Notes under the pieces: generated by a model
Told to the model about the DNA's origin: nothing
Databases searched by the model: none
What the model saw: the letters and a program-made list of their open reading frames with translations, nothing else
Position numbers and translations under genes: made by a program
From: Streptomyces sp. WAC 04229
Lineage (GTDB): Bacteria; Actinomycetota; Actinomycetes; Streptomycetales; Streptomycetaceae
NCBI RefSeq assembly: GCF_003947455.1
Contig: NZ_QHJH01000005.1
Span: 50,228 to 114,227, forward strand
Direction: 5' to 3'
Length of the DNA stretch: 64,000 nucleotides
Shown here: in pieces, positions 1 through 10,800 of the stretch
Layout: every line of letters begins with the position of its first letter
Position numbering within the stretch: position 1 is the stretch's first letter

Positions 1-1650
1 GAACGAACCGCCGCCCACCTGCTGCCACTTGGCGAAGGACGCCTGGGTGCCGTCGAGGATCGTGCGGTAGCCCTCGGTCTGGCCGGGCGTGCCGATCCCG
101 GACTGGCGGGCGGCCTTGTTGATCGCCTTGACCTCCCGGCCGTCGACGACCCCCTCGTCCCGGAGGGTGTCCAGCACCTCACGCACGTGCTTGAGGAAGA
201 GCTGCTGGGACGACCACTCCTTCTCGTCCTCGATCATCTCGTTGATCCGGCACCGGTTGTTGGTGACCCGGTTCGGCACACCGGTGTCCACCGTGCCGAC
301 GATCACCGTCTGGCGCTCGTCGAACTCCGGGCAGGGCGGCCCCGGAACCTGGCCCGCCACCACGGTGAAGCTCACGCTCACCGGCTCGGAGGTGTTGCCG
401 GCCTCGTCGCTCGCCCGGTACGCCACGGTGTGCCGTCCGACGCGGTCGACGACCACGGGAGCGGAGTACGCCAGGTAGGGCCCGGCGTCCAGCGAGTACT
501 CGACACCGGCGACGCCGGAGCCGCCCTCGTCCGTGGCGCTGACGGTCACCTTCGCGCTGCCGACGTACGCGCCGTCGGAGTTCTTGGTGCCGTCCACGGT
601 CGCGCCGGTCACCGGCGGGGTGGTGTCCTGCGGGGGAGCGGCGGCCACGGTGAAGTCGACGCTCTTCTCGGCGGCGACGTTGCCCGCCTTGTCGGTGGCC
701 CGGTAGCGGACCGTGTGCTCGCCGACCTCGTGCACCATGACGGGCGCGGTGTACGCCTGCCAGGCGCCGTCGCCGACGGCGTACTCGATGGTGTTGACGC
801 CGGAACCGGTGTCGGAGGCGGTGACGGTCACCGTCGCCATGTCGATGTAGGCGCCGTCGGGGTTCTTCTCACCGCTGACCGTCGCCGAGGTCTCCGGCGG
901 CGTCGTGTCGTCGGTGTCGGGCGCGACCACCGTGAAGTCGACGCTCTTCTCGGCGGCCGCGTTGCCCGCCTTGTCGAACGCCCGGTAGCGCACCGTGTGG
1001 TCGCCGACCTGGTCGACCACGACCGGCGTGGTGTACGGCTGCCAGGCGCCGTCGGCGCCGATCGCGTACTCGACCCGGTCGACGCCGGAGCCGCCGGCCT
1101 CGTCGGTGGCGGCGACGGTCACGCTCGCCGAACCGACGTACTGCCCGTCGGCGTTCTGCGTGCCGCCGACCTCGGCCGAGGTCTCGGGCGCGGTGGTGTC
1201 GTCGCCACCGCCGCCCTCGGTCACGGTGAGCACGCCCGTCATCTGGCCGTGCCCGGGGATCGTGCAGTGGTACTTGTACGTGCCCGGGGTCAGGGTGACC
1301 TCGGCGGTGTGCTTGCCGCCCTGGGCGTCGCCCGGGTTGGCGAGGATGTTCAGCTGGACGTCGCTGTTGTACTCCGGGTCGCTGGTGACGAACGTCAGCG
1401 TGTGCGGCATGCCGGTGGTGTTGCCGGTGGCCTCACTGTTCTCGAAGACGATCGTGGCCGGTCCGGCCACCGCCGTCTCCGGCGCGGACGTGTACTTGGT
1501 GATGTCGTCGCCGGCGGTCCAGGTCAGGACCTGGTCGGCCGCCTCGGCGCGCGGAGCCGGCCGCCCGTCCTGGGCGGACGCCGTCTGCAGTCCGAGCATC
1601 ATCAGCAGCCCGGCCAGCAGCGCGGCCCACATTCTTCGTTGGCGTATCAC
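1..1650 (-). CDS. Secreted cupredoxin / OmpL47-like repeat protein, 3' part missing
   Basis: Partial gene; its stop lies beyond the left edge and 550 codons are visible. The GTG start at 1650 overlaps the stop of the upstream gene (GTGA), so the two are translationally coupled. A signal peptide ends near residue 26 (TASA-QD). Residues about 40-140 form a type-1 copper cupredoxin with GMPHTL and, further on, YKYHCTIPGHGQM (Cys, His and Met ligands). Three repeats of about 90 residues follow, each with a DxTxPxT start, GSGV, and HTVRYRA(F/T)DKAGN-type motifs, as in OmpL47-type beta-sandwich domains. The last visible residues (LDGTQASFAKWQQVGGGSF) look like the start of a DUF1080 3-keto-disaccharide hydrolase domain; this is inference because the domain is cut off. 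It probably acts outside the cell on carbohydrate with its coupled neighbour. Confidence 0.85.
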   Translation of the reverse strand, partial: MIRQRRMWAALLAGLLMMLGLQTASAQDGRPAPRAEAADQVLTWTAGDDITKYTSAPETAVAGPATIVFENSEATGNTTGMPHTLTFVTSDPEYNSDVQLNILANPGDAQGGKHTAEVTLTPGTYKYHCTIPGHGQMTGVLTVTEGGGGDDTTAPETSAEVGGTQNADGQYVGSASVTVAATDEAGGSGVDRVEYAIGADGAWQPYTTPVVVDQVGDHTVRYRAFDKAGNAAAEKSVDFTVVAPDTDDTTPPETSATVSGEKNPDGAYIDMATVTVTASDTGSGVNTIEYAVGDGAWQAYTAPVMVHEVGEHTVRYRATDKAGNVAAEKSVDFTVAAAPPQDTTPPVTGATVDGTKNSDGAYVGSAKVTVSATDEGGSGVAGVEYSLDAGPYLAYSAPVVVDRVGRHTVAYRASDEAGNTSEPVSVSFTVVAGQVPGPPCPEFDERQTVIVGTVDTGVPNRVTNNRCRINEMIEDEKEWSSQQLFLKHVREVLDTLRDEGVVDGREVKAINKAARQSGIGTPGQTEGYRTILDGTQASFAKWQQVGGGSF

Positions 1651-4124
1651 TCGGTCCCCCTGGCCAGTTGTCCGGCGGCCGGCGTCGGACCGCCGCCCTC
1701 GTAGGTGACCCGCCACAGCGCCGACTTGGCGTCGGAGGTGAAGAAGCCGCGGCCGTAGTCCAGGACGTACAGCGCGCCGTCCGGGCCGAACTTCCAGCCC
1801 ATCAGGTTCTTGATGCCGTCGTTGCCGATCGGCACGATCTTCTTCAGGGACTCCGAGTGCACCGGCAGACCGCCGTCGCCCTGGGTCTTCGGGTCCATCA
1901 GCACCGCGTTGCGCGGCTGGTCGGAGTCGTAGAAGTCACCGACGAACCACTTGCCGTCCCAGTACGCGGGCCACTTGGTCGCACTGGTGCTGTCCGCGTC
2001 GTAGCGGTAGACTGGGCCGTTCATCGCGGCCTGGCCGCCGCCCTTGAGCCAGGGCAGCTTGTACGTGGCCTCGTCCTGCTTGTACGACGGGATCCCGTTC
2101 TCGTCGCGCGGGAAGTCGGGGCCGCCGCCCTGCGGCGAGTACCAGATGTTGTTGCCGGTCACCGGCGGCAGGTTGACCAGGCCGTCGTTGTTAGGCGACT
2201 CGTTCTTCGGGGCGTCGCAGTCGTACCAGCCCAGCGGCTTCGACGGGTCCGGCAGGTTCCGGTCCCGGTACGGCTGCTTGTTGCCCATGCAGTACGGCCA
2301 GCCCCGGTTGCTCGCCTTGGTGATGGTGGCGAACGTGTCGTACTTCGCCGGGCCCCACGTGGTCGAGGGGGCGCCGGCGTCCGGGCCGACCCAGCCGGCG
2401 TAGAGGGTGTCGGTGGCCTTGTCGACGGAGATGCGTGCCGGGTTGCGGACGCCCATCACGTAGATCTCGCCCCGCGTCTTGCCGCCGCCCTCGGCGGTCT
2501 CCTTGCCGGTGAAGAGGTTGCCCTCGGGGAGCGTGTAGGTCCCGTCCGGCTCCGGGTGGATGCGCAGGATCTTGCCGTTGAGGTTGTTGGTGTTGCCCGC
2601 GGTGCGGCGCGCGTCGGCGAAGGACACGCCCTTGAAGTTGGGCTGCGGGTTGTTGCCGGAGTAACCGTCGCTGAAACCACTGGAGTTGTTGTCACCGGTG
2701 GCGATGTACAGGTTCCCCTTGGAGTCCCAGGCCAGCCCGCCGCCCGCGTGGCAGCAGCTGTGGATCTGCACCGGCCACTTCAGCAGCACCTTCTCACTGC
2801 CCAGGTCCAGCTTGTTGGTCGCCTGGTCGAGGGTGAAGCGCGAGACGCGCCGCTCGGCCATGTGGGTGTCGCGGTTGATCTGGGAGTGCGGCGTGTAGTG
2901 CAGGTACACCCAGCCGTTCTCGGTGAACCTCGGGTCCAGCTCGATGCCGAGCAGGCCCTCCTCGACCTTGACCAGCTCGTCGCCGCCGCCCTTGTTGCCG
3001 AAGACGGTCAGGGCCCCGGCCAGGGTGACCTTCTTGGTCTTCGGGTCGTAGACGTGGATCTCGCCCTTGCCCTTGCCGATGTCGGGGTTGTTCCAGTCGG
3101 TGATCACCGGCTGGGAGGAGTCGGCGCCGCCGCGGCCGATGTAGAACACCCGCCCGTCGGGCGCGGTGACCAGGCCGTGCGGTTCGCCGATCTGGTCGTT
3201 CTGGCCCGCCTGGTTGGGCTGGGTCAGCCGCTCGGCCTTGTAGTTGCCGTTGATGGTGGCCTTGCAGTCGGCCTGCGACAGCCGCGACGTCCACAGCAGG
3301 GCGCCGCGCAGGTGCGTGCGGAACTCCGTCTCGTCGTACGACGACTCGGTGCCGCCCATGCCCGTGTAGAAGGACCGGCCGCCGTCGTAGTCCCGGCACC
3401 AGCTGACCGGGTGGTCCCAGCCGTTGGCGCTCTCCCCGGGCGCGTACGTCGACTCGCGCACCCGGGCGACGGTGTGCACGTCACCGGACGGGTTCTGCTG
3501 CCAGTTGAGCCACTCGTCGGGCCGCTTCCACTCCGCCGGCAGGTCCTTGGTGGCCGGATGACGCCGGTCGCCGACCTCGACGGTGGCCCGCTGGACCTTG
3601 GTGGGGCTGGAGGCCGCCGGGCGGGCGCCGACCAGACCGGTGAACCAGTCCGAGTACGGCTCCGCGCGGGCCGCGTCGTGGACGCCGACGAATCCGCCGC
3701 CGGCCTCCATGTACGCCTCCAGGCCCGCCTCCTGCGCCGGATCGAGGACGTCGCCGCCCCCGGTCAGGAACACGATCGCGTTGAAGCGGCCCAGCCTCTT
3801 CTCGTTGGTGAAGACCGAGGCGTTGTCCGTGGCCTCGACCGTGAAGCGCTCGTTCGCCGGGCCGGACTGCCCGATCCGCTCGATGGCCGCGATTCCCGCG
3901 TTCACGACCGGCGACTCCTCGCCGGACGCGGCGGAACCGTAGAACACCAGCACACGCACGTTGGAGCCGCCCGGGGGCGACTTGATCGACATCGTTGTCA
4001 GGGACGGGTCCGGCGCCGGACGCGCGCTGGCCGTCGGGCCAGCCAGCAGTCCCGCGGCGACGAAGCCGGCGGTGGCGAACGCCGCCCATCCTCTTCTTCT
4101 CGCGCTCAACCCTCTCAAGGGCAT
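1647..4124 (-). CDS. Secreted ThuA-domain / glucose-sorbosone dehydrogenase fusion
   Basis: 825 residues from the ATG at 4124, chosen because GAGGAGGTGCCC precedes it and a signal peptide ([21 protein letters not shown]) follows; an upstream ATG at 4259 would add 45 residues without secretory character. Residues about 55-265 match the ThuA-like (trehalose utilisation) fold, starting VRVLVFYG with a [10 protein letters not shown] motif. Residues about 290-800 match the PQQ-type glucose/sorbosone dehydrogenase beta-propeller family, including HSCCHAGGG near residue 457 and [11 protein letters not shown]. The predicted role is extracellular sugar oxidation or 3-keto-sugar metabolism. The downstream gene overlaps its stop by 4 bp, indicating an operon. 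The substrate is unknown. Confidence 0.9.
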   Translation of the reverse strand: MPLRGLSARRRGWAAFATAGFVAAGLLAGPTASARPAPDPSLTTMSIKSPPGGSNVRVLVFYGSAASGEESPVVNAGIAAIERIGQSGPANERFTVEATDNASVFTNEKRLGRFNAIVFLTGGGDVLDPAQEAGLEAYMEAGGGFVGVHDAARAEPYSDWFTGLVGARPAASSPTKVQRATVEVGDRRHPATKDLPAEWKRPDEWLNWQQNPSGDVHTVARVRESTYAPGESANGWDHPVSWCRDYDGGRSFYTGMGGTESSYDETEFRTHLRGALLWTSRLSQADCKATINGNYKAERLTQPNQAGQNDQIGEPHGLVTAPDGRVFYIGRGGADSSQPVITDWNNPDIGKGKGEIHVYDPKTKKVTLAGALTVFGNKGGGDELVKVEEGLLGIELDPRFTENGWVYLHYTPHSQINRDTHMAERRVSRFTLDQATNKLDLGSEKVLLKWPVQIHSCCHAGGGLAWDSKGNLYIATGDNNSSGFSDGYSGNNPQPNFKGVSFADARRTAGNTNNLNGKILRIHPEPDGTYTLPEGNLFTGKETAEGGGKTRGEIYVMGVRNPARISVDKATDTLYAGWVGPDAGAPSTTWGPAKYDTFATITKASNRGWPYCMGNKQPYRDRNLPDPSKPLGWYDCDAPKNESPNNDGLVNLPPVTGNNIWYSPQGGGPDFPRDENGIPSYKQDEATYKLPWLKGGGQAAMNGPVYRYDADSTSATKWPAYWDGKWFVGDFYDSDQPRNAVLMDPKTQGDGGLPVHSESLKKIVPIGNDGIKNLMGWKFGPDGALYVLDYGRGFFTSDAKSALWRVTYEGGGPTPAAGQLARGTE

Positions 4125-4323
4125 GGGCACCTCCTCGGTCACGGCAGCAGCGCCAAGGAAGCTAGACCTCTTTGCGTGGTTCGCCAATAGGTATGACCGG
4201 GATCCAACGAACTTTGTCCTGAGTGTGGATAAACGCGGCGCCAACCGGTACGGTCCCACAGGCTCATCACAGCCAATCAGAAATACGGCTCCGCAAATTC
4301 CGGATCAGCGTGGGGAGTTCGGC

Positions 4324-5352
4324 ATGGACAGGCGAGGCTTCAACCGACGGGTACTGCTGGGCGGCGCGGCCGTCGCGACATCGTTGTCCATCGCTCCGGA
4401 GACCGCGGGCGCCGCCGGTGATGCCAAGGCCGTCTCCGCGAAGACGGCGCTGGCCGGGGGCGAGGTGAGACACATCAAGATGTACGCCGAGAAGCTGCCG
4501 GACGGTCAGATGGGCTACGGCTTCGAGAAGGGCAAGGCGTCCGTCCCCGGGCCCCTGATCGAGCTGAACGAGGGCGACACGCTGCACATCGAGTTCACCA
4601 ACACCATGGACGTGCGGGCCAGCCTGCACGTGCACGGCCTGGACTACGAGATCTCCAGCGACGGCACCGCGATGAACAAGAGCGACGTCGAGCCCGGCGG
4701 CACCCGCACCTACACCTGGCGCACCCACAAGCCGGGCCGCCGCGCGGACGGCACCTGGCGCTCGGGCAGCGCCGGCTACTGGCACTACCACGACCACGTG
4801 GTCGGCACCGAGCACGGCACGGGCGGCATCCGCAACGGCCTCTACGGCCCGGTGATCGTGCGCCGCAAGGGCGACGTGCTGCCGGACGCCACGCACACCA
4901 TCGTCTTCAACGACATGCTCATCAACAACCAGAAGCCCCACACCGGTCCCAACTTCGAGGCCACCGTGGGCGATCGCGTCGAGATCGTCATGATCACGCA
5001 CGGCGAGTACTACCACACCTTCCACATGCACGGTCACCGCTGGGCCGACAACCGCACCGGCATGCTCACCGGCCCCGAGGACCCCACCCAGGTCATCGAC
5101 AACAAGATCACCGGCCCGGCGGACTCCTTCGGCTTCCAGATCATCGCGGGGGAGGGGGTGGGCGCCGGCGCGTGGATGTACCACTGCCACGTGCAGAGCC
5201 ACTCCGACATGGGGATGGTGGGGCTGTTCCTGGTGAAGAAGACCGACGGCACCATCCCGGGGTACGACCCGCACGAGCACGCCCACGGGGGCGGCGAGCA
5301 GACCGCGAAGGCCCCCGAGCAGGCCGCGAAGGCCCCCGAGCACCACCACTGA
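4324..5352 (+). CDS. Small two-domain laccase (SLAC-type multicopper oxidase)
   Basis: 342 residues, the length and sequence type of the S. coelicolor small laccase (recalled as SCO6712). It oxidises phenolic and aromatic donors and reduces oxygen to water; the family is active as a trimer. The start [14 protein letters not shown] has the twin-arginine look, so folded copper protein is probably exported by Tat. Copper motifs are HVHG (about residue 102), HYHDHV (154), HTFHMHGH (234) and [10 protein letters not shown] (288), a complete set for T1, T2 and T3 sites. The C-terminus is His/Ala/Lys rich. It is transcribed away from the ThuA-dehydrogenase gene across a 199-bp, comparatively AT-rich shared promoter region and ends before a 14-bp perfect hairpin. 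Confidence 0.96.
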   Translation: MDRRGFNRRVLLGGAAVATSLSIAPETAGAAGDAKAVSAKTALAGGEVRHIKMYAEKLPDGQMGYGFEKGKASVPGPLIELNEGDTLHIEFTNTMDVRASLHVHGLDYEISSDGTAMNKSDVEPGGTRTYTWRTHKPGRRADGTWRSGSAGYWHYHDHVVGTEHGTGGIRNGLYGPVIVRRKGDVLPDATHTIVFNDMLINNQKPHTGPNFEATVGDRVEIVMITHGEYYHTFHMHGHRWADNRTGMLTGPEDPTQVIDNKITGPADSFGFQIIAGEGVGAGAWMYHCHVQSHSDMGMVGLFLVKKTDGTIPGYDPHEHAHGGGEQTAKAPEQAAKAPEHHH

Positions 5353-5380
5353 GGGCGGCCCCGAGCGCCCTCTTCCCGTC

Positions 5381-5414
5381 CGGCGGCTGCGGCTATCCTG
5401 AGCCGCAGCCGCCG
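5381..5414 (+). terminator. Hairpin between laccase and LacI gene
   Basis: A perfect 14-bp inverted repeat (CGGCGGCTGCGGCT, 6-nt loop, AGCCGCAGCCGCCG) starts 28 bp after the laccase stop and ends 15 bp before the regulator start. There is no U-tract, which is usual for Streptomyces terminators. It probably ends laccase transcription. A role in the leader of the regulator gene cannot be excluded. Confidence 0.65.
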
Positions 5415-5429
5415 ACGAGGAGCCCTCAA

Positions 5430-6482
5430 GTGAGCGAGACAGTGCCCCGCCCCACGCTGGAGGCCGTGGCCGAGCGGGCCGGGGTCTCGCGGGCCACCGT
5501 GTCCCGCGTGGTCAACGGGGCGCACGGGGTGCGCGACGCGCTCGCCGAGCGGGTCCGGCGCGCGGTGGAGGAACTCGGGTACGTGCCCAACCAGGCTGCC
5601 CGCAGCCTGGTGACCCGACGGCACGACGCCGTCGCCGTCGTCGCCGCCGAGCCGGAGACCCGGGTCTTCGCCGACCCCTACTTCGCCCAGCAGCTGCGCG
5701 GCATCAGCAAGGAACTGACGGCCCACGACAACCAGTTGGTGCTGCTGCTCATCGAGGGCCGCGAGGACCACGCCCGCGTCGGCCGCTACCTGGCCGGCGG
5801 CCACGTCGACGGCGCCCTCGTCTTCTCCCTGCACCTCCACGACCCGCTGCCCGGCCTCGTACGCAGGGCCGGGGTGCCGACGGTGTTCGGCGGGCGCCCC
5901 GACTGGGAGGACGACGGGGACGACGTGGTGTACGTCGACAGCGACAACCGCGGCGGTGCCCGCGCGGCCGTCCGCCACCTGGCCGCCCTCGGCCGCACCC
6001 GGATCGCGCACATCACCGGCCCGCTCGACCAGACCTCCGCCGCCGACCGGCTTGCCGGCTTCCGCGACGTCCGGGCCGCCGCCGGCCCGGGGCTGGTCGC
6101 GCACGGCGACTTCACCCCGGGCGGCGGCGAACGGGCGATGCGGGAGCTGCTCGACCGCTGCCCGGACCTGGACGCGGTGTTCGCGGCCAACGACCTCACC
6201 GCCGCCGGTGCCCTGCGGGTGCTGCGCGAGCGCGGACGGCGGGTGCCGGACGACGTGGCGGTGGTGGGCTTCGACGACATGCTGCCCGTCGCCGAACAGA
6301 CCGACCCGCCCCTGACCACCGTCCGCCAGGACATCGAGGAGATGGGCCGCCTGATGGCCCGTCTCCTCCTGCGCGGCCCGGCCCCCCGCACGGCCGCCGA
6401 CGGCCCGGAGACCGCCGCCCCGGAGCCCGGCACCTCCGGCGTCATCCTGCCGACCACGCTGGTCCACCGCGCCAGCGCATGA
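5430..6482 (+). CDS. LacI-family transcriptional regulator
   Basis: 350 residues from a GTG at 5430, preceded by GAGGAG. The N-terminal helix-turn-helix (TLEAVAERAGVSRATVSRVVNG, with the hinge LGYVPNQAARSL) is typical of LacI/GalR. A periplasmic-binding-protein-like effector domain follows, ending with the family signature PDDVAVVGFDD and the dimer motif LTTVRQDIEEMG. It is expected to be a cytoplasmic sugar-responsive repressor. The ligand is unknown; nearby candidates for control are the secreted sugar-oxidation genes or the laccase. It stands alone in its transcription direction and converges on the VOC gene. Confidence 0.93.
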   Translation: MSETVPRPTLEAVAERAGVSRATVSRVVNGAHGVRDALAERVRRAVEELGYVPNQAARSLVTRRHDAVAVVAAEPETRVFADPYFAQQLRGISKELTAHDNQLVLLLIEGREDHARVGRYLAGGHVDGALVFSLHLHDPLPGLVRRAGVPTVFGGRPDWEDDGDDVVYVDSDNRGGARAAVRHLAALGRTRIAHITGPLDQTSAADRLAGFRDVRAAAGPGLVAHGDFTPGGGERAMRELLDRCPDLDAVFAANDLTAAGALRVLRERGRRVPDDVAVVGFDDMLPVAEQTDPPLTTVRQDIEEMGRLMARLLLRGPAPRTAADGPETAAPEPGTSGVILPTTLVHRASA

Positions 6483-6546
6483 GCACGCGGCCCGGGCGCC
6501 CCGCCTCGCATCCCGAGCCCCCGTCGGCACCGGGGACCGCGCGTCC

Positions 6547-7332
6547 CTAAGCCTGCCGCGGCAGCGGCCTCAGGATCGCGAAGCGGGCGCCCGACGGGTC
6601 GGCGATCCGGGCGACGCGGCCGACGTCCTCGATGTCCGTCGCGGCCATCGGCACCGTGCCGCCCAGCTCCCGGGCCCGGGCGACCGCGGCGTCCGTGTCC
6701 TCCACCGCGAAGTACGGCAGCCAGCCGGTCTCCGTCGGCTCCGGGTCGTCGGCGAGTGGGACGACACCGCCGAACATGGCGTCCTCGCCCTGACCGCCCG
6801 GGTTGACCGAGGTGTAGGAGCCACCCGGGAAGGACACCGCCGAGGTCTCCAGCCCCAGGACGCTCCGGTAGTACGCGGCGGCGGCCGCGACGTCCGCCGT
6901 GTGCAGCTCGACCCAGCACAGCGCGCCGCTCTCGCCGACCACGCCCAGACCCGGAAGCCGCCCCGGCTGCCAGACGCCGAACGGCAGCCCGGCCCGGTCG
7001 GCGAGGATCGCCATGGTGCCCTGGTCCATCACCTCCATCGGTTGCGCGAGGACGCCCCCGCGGGCCTGCTCGGAGGTCTTGGCGGTGGCCCGGGCGTCCG
7101 GAGTCCGGAAGTACACCGTCCAGGACGGCGGGCCCTGCTCGGACGCGGTCTCCATGCCGCCGGCCGCGATCCGGCCGTCCAGTTCGAAGAAGCCGTAGCC
7201 GCCGGCCTCCGGGCCCGCCGACCTGAACCGCCAGCCGAAGAGGCCGCCGTAGAAGGCGGCGGAGGCGTCGAAGTCGGTCGTGCCGACGTCGACCCAGTTC
7301 GGGGCGCCGGTGACGAAACGGGTGGTGAGCAT
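6547..7332 (-). CDS. VOC-family (glyoxalase/bleomycin-resistance fold) two-domain protein
   Basis: 261 residues from the ATG at 7332, which has a strong GAGGAGGGCG ribosome site. Two tandem VOC modules are visible: residues 1-120 begin PNWVDVGTTDFDASAAFYGG, and residues about 135-255 begin LCWVELHTADVAAAAAYYR. The layout matches Streptomyces proteins often labelled glyoxalase or hydroxylase, in which the modules form one metal or ligand site. The enzymatic reaction cannot be assigned. It is a single gene facing the LacI gene and divergent from the wbl gene. Confidence 0.88.
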   Translation of the reverse strand: MLTTRFVTGAPNWVDVGTTDFDASAAFYGGLFGWRFRSAGPEAGGYGFFELDGRIAAGGMETASEQGPPSWTVYFRTPDARATAKTSEQARGGVLAQPMEVMDQGTMAILADRAGLPFGVWQPGRLPGLGVVGESGALCWVELHTADVAAAAAYYRSVLGLETSAVSFPGGSYTSVNPGGQGEDAMFGGVVPLADDPEPTETGWLPYFAVEDTDAAVARARELGGTVPMAATDIEDVGRVARIADPSGARFAILRPLPRQA

Positions 7333-7520
7333 GATCGCCCTCCTCGGAAGGGTCCCGTTGCCTGTACGGCCGAGTCTTCCACCGACCACCGGCCCCCGCT
7401 TCCGCGCGCCGCCGTGCGCCGCCGCACGCGGCGGAGGACCATCGGAGCGGGCGCGGTCCCGCCGACGTCGTTGATCCGGCGTTGATGAAATGTTTTTCGC
7501 CTCCCGGCACGCTCCTGTCC

Positions 7521-7766
7521 ATGCACATCGAGACGATCGCCACGCCGGACCTCGACTGGCAGGAGGAGGCGCTGTGCGCACAGACCGGAGCCGAGTTCTT
7601 CTTCCCCGAGCCCGGCAGTTCCGTGCGGGACGCGAAGCGGATCTGCGCCCTCTGCCCGATCCGCTCGGCCTGCCTGGACTTCGCGCTGAGCAATGACGAG
7701 CGCTTCGGCGTCTGGGGCGGACTGTCGGAGAAGGAACGCCTGGAACTGCGCCGCGCCACCCACTGA
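7521..7766 (+). CDS. WhiB-like (Wbl) iron-sulfur transcription factor
   Basis: 81 residues from the ATG at 7521. Four conserved cysteines (C19, C42, C45, C51, pattern C-x22-C-x2-C-x5-C) bind a 4Fe-4S cluster in this family, and the GVWGG turn lies at 63-67, followed by a basic C-terminus. Wbl proteins act with the sigma-A region 4 to control development, redox or resistance genes. The synteny suggests the S. coelicolor gene I recall as wblH (SCO6715); the letter is uncertain. A TTGATC-ccggc-GTTGAT repeat lies just upstream, within the promoter region shared with the VOC gene. A start at 7482 would add 13 residues without a better ribosome site. Confidence 0.93.
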   Translation: MHIETIATPDLDWQEEALCAQTGAEFFFPEPGSSVRDAKRICALCPIRSACLDFALSNDERFGVWGGLSEKERLELRRATH

Positions 7767-7840
7767 GCGCGGCCCCCGGTCCGGCCGCCCGCACCGGTAA
7801 TTCGCTGTGCCGCGCCCGCTCCGGCAGGCAGAATCCCGGC

Positions 7841-10800
7841 ATGGCACGAACCGCGGTCCAGTACGAGGCCGACAGTCTGCTGCACGCCCTCGACCCGCTC
7901 GCCCACCCGGCCCGCACGCGCGAACTCGTCGTGCGCGCGGGCGATTCGGACGACCCGCGGTCCCTGCTCGCCGAGCTGGAGACGCGCGGCGCCCACGGAC
8001 GCCGGCTCGCCGTCGTCGCCGCGTCGGCCGCGGGCGACACCGGGTGGATCGCGGACCGGATCGCCGACCCCGACCCCTACGTGCGCGGTCACGCCCTGCG
8101 CGTGGCCGGCAGCCTGGGCGTGCCGGACGCGGCGTTCGAGACGGCCCTCGCCGACGCCCCCGAGACCACCCGCCGCGCCCTGCTGCGCGCCGTCGTGGCC
8201 GGCGGGCGCACCGCCCTCGCCGACCGGCTGGTGGACGGGGTGCGCCGCGACCGGGGCGACACCGAGGCCACCCGCCTGCTGCCGGGCTGCACCCCGCCGA
8301 CGGTCGCCCGGCTGCTGCCCGGACTGCTCTACGCGGTGCGGGCCTGGTCGCCGCTGGCCAAGCGGCACCGCGCGGCCCTCTTCGATGCCCTGGAGCGGGA
8401 GCTGACCGCGCTGCCCGAGGCCCCGCGCGACACCTGGTGGCGCCGGTACGCGCACCCGGTGGCTCTCCTCGCGCCCGCCGAACCCGCGCGCGTGCTGCGA
8501 CTGCTGGAGGAGTACGGGCCGAGCCGCCTGCCGCACGAACTGCTCGGCGCGCTCCCCGCGTTCGCCGCGGCGGACCCCCGGCGGACGCTGCGCCTGCTCC
8601 CCACGCCCGCCTGGACCGCCGTCACCGGCGTGCACCGGCTGGGACGCACGGTCCTGTACCGGCTGACCCGGCACGACTCGCCCGAACTCGTCGCCTACGC
8701 CCGGATCCTGCTGCCCTACGGCGACCTGCCGCGGCTGCTCAGGGCGCTCCCGCCCGCCCGGCGCCCCGCCCTGTGCGAGGCCGTCCGCGAGGGGCGGGGA
8801 GCCGGCGGCGCCGTCCTGGTCGACGAGCCGTTCCTGGAGGTGCTGCCGCGTCCGCACGCCGCCCGGGAGGCCCGGGAGGCCGCCGCACGCGCGCGTGCCG
8901 ACGGCGCCGGCCCGTTCACGATCCTGGCCGCCGAGTCCTTCCTCCCGGTGGCCGAGGTGCACGACCGGCTGCTGGCGGCCACCGGGCACCAAGACGCCGA
9001 CGACCGCGCCCGCGCCTGGCGCCTGCTGGTCCGCAACGCCGCCCGCTCCGGCGACCCGGCCGCCGTCACCGCCGTGCTCCGGGACATGGCCCGGCTGGCC
9101 AACGAACAGGACCCCGTACGGTCCGCCGCGCTGCGGGCGGCGGTCACCGTCCCGGCCTCCCTGTTCACCGAGGAGGTCGCCGACCTCCTGGACCGCGTCG
9201 CCACCGACGCCGTCGCGGCCCGCGACTCCTCGCCCGAGACCCGCCGCCTGCTCAGCACCCTCGCCCTCGGCATCCTGCGCGAGCACGCGGCCGGCGGCAC
9301 GCGCGCGCTGGTCAACTGGGCGCTGCGCACCCTCGTCCGGATATCCGGCACCACCGGCGGCGCGGACCTCGGCCGCCTCGACCGCACCCTGCGGCGCGGC
9401 CAGGAGCACCAGGTGTTCGAGGCGCTTCGCCCGTGGATCGAGGCCGGGGCCGAGAAGTCCGACTACGGCCTCGTCTTCGCGCTCGCCCGCGCGGTGGGCC
9501 CCCGCGCCGCCGGGATGCCGGAACTCCAGGACCTGCTCTGGCAGGCCGTCCGGTACGGCGACGACACGACCGCGCGCACCGCGGTCGGCCTGTGGCTCGA
9601 ACCGCCCGCCACCCGCGACGAACGCGCGGCCCGCGTCCTCGCCCACGAGCCGTCGGCGGCCGTGCTCGCGCCGGTGCGCGACGTGCTCGTGCGGCGCCGT
9701 ACCGATCTGCTCGACCCGCTGCTCGCCGAGACGCCGCCGTACGGCAGGTTCCTGACCAAGGGCACCCGCTGGTCGCTCCCGGTGGGCGCGCACGAGGTGA
9801 GCCGGTGGGTGCCGCGCCAGCAGCTCGCCCTGCTGCGCCGGTGCGCCGCGCGGGCGGCCGACACCGGCCTGCCGCTGCACGCGCGGGCGACGGCCCTGAC
9901 CCGGGCCGCCGCCGTGCCCGACGGGGGAGCCGACCTCCTGCGCCGCTGGACCGGATCGGCGGAGGTCGTCCTCGCGGAGGCCGCGCTCGCCGCCCTGGCC
10001 GGCACCGACCGGGCCGCCGAGTCACTGCCCGAGCTGCTGGCCCACGCGGGCGGCGACCGGGCCCGCGTCGCCGTGTACGCGGTCACCCGGGCGTCCCGGC
10101 AGGTGCGGCCGTCGGTCCTCGCCGGCCACCTGCGGGACGTGCTGCGGGCGCCGGACGCCAAGGTGACCGGCCGCAAGGAGGCCGTCCGCCTCGCCGCGGT
10201 CCGGCTCCCCGTGCCGGACGCCGCGGCCCTCGTCGCCGAGGTGTACGCCCGCCCGGGCACCCACCGGGACGTCCGCGCCGCCTGCGTCGCCTTCACCGGC
10301 GGGCTGCTGGGGCACGAGGAGGTCTGGGAGCTGCTGCACGACGCGGCGGCCGGTGCGCCGGTCCTGCGGGCCGCACTGCTGCGGGCCCTGCCGATGAACC
10401 TGCCCGAGGCCCACCGCGCCCGCTACGCGGCCCTGGTGCGTGACGTGGCGGCCGATCCCGCCGCCGACCCGGCCACCGCGATCCTCGCCTTCCAGGCGCT
10501 GGCCCGCTGGGCCCCCTGGTCGGCCGAGGCGCCCGGCGTGCTCGCCGGGGCCGTCACGGACCTCGGCAACCGCGGAACCTGGGCCTCGGCCGCCAACGCC
10601 CTGATCGGCGCGGCGTCGAGCGCCCCGCACGGCCTCACCGGACTGCTGGACGCCCTGACCACGCTGGCCGGGACGGAGGACGGCGAGGGCAGTGACGCGG
10701 GGGAGACCCGGGACCGGCCGTCCCGCCGCCGGATCGAGGCCCTCGTCGCCGGGCTCGAAACGGGAGGCCGGCGCCCCGAGGCGGTCCGCCCGGCCGCCCT

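Noticed and set aside
1647..1650. Frameshift or fission between the two secreted proteins
   Set aside because: Each has its own signal peptide, so the 4-bp overlap is coupling of two genes rather than a broken one.
5786..9880. 1364-codon open frame on the minus strand
   Set aside because: It runs antisense through the LacI gene, the wbl gene and half of the HEAT-like gene. Its product is low-complexity Arg/Gly/Ala/Pro, typical of a shadow frame at very high GC.
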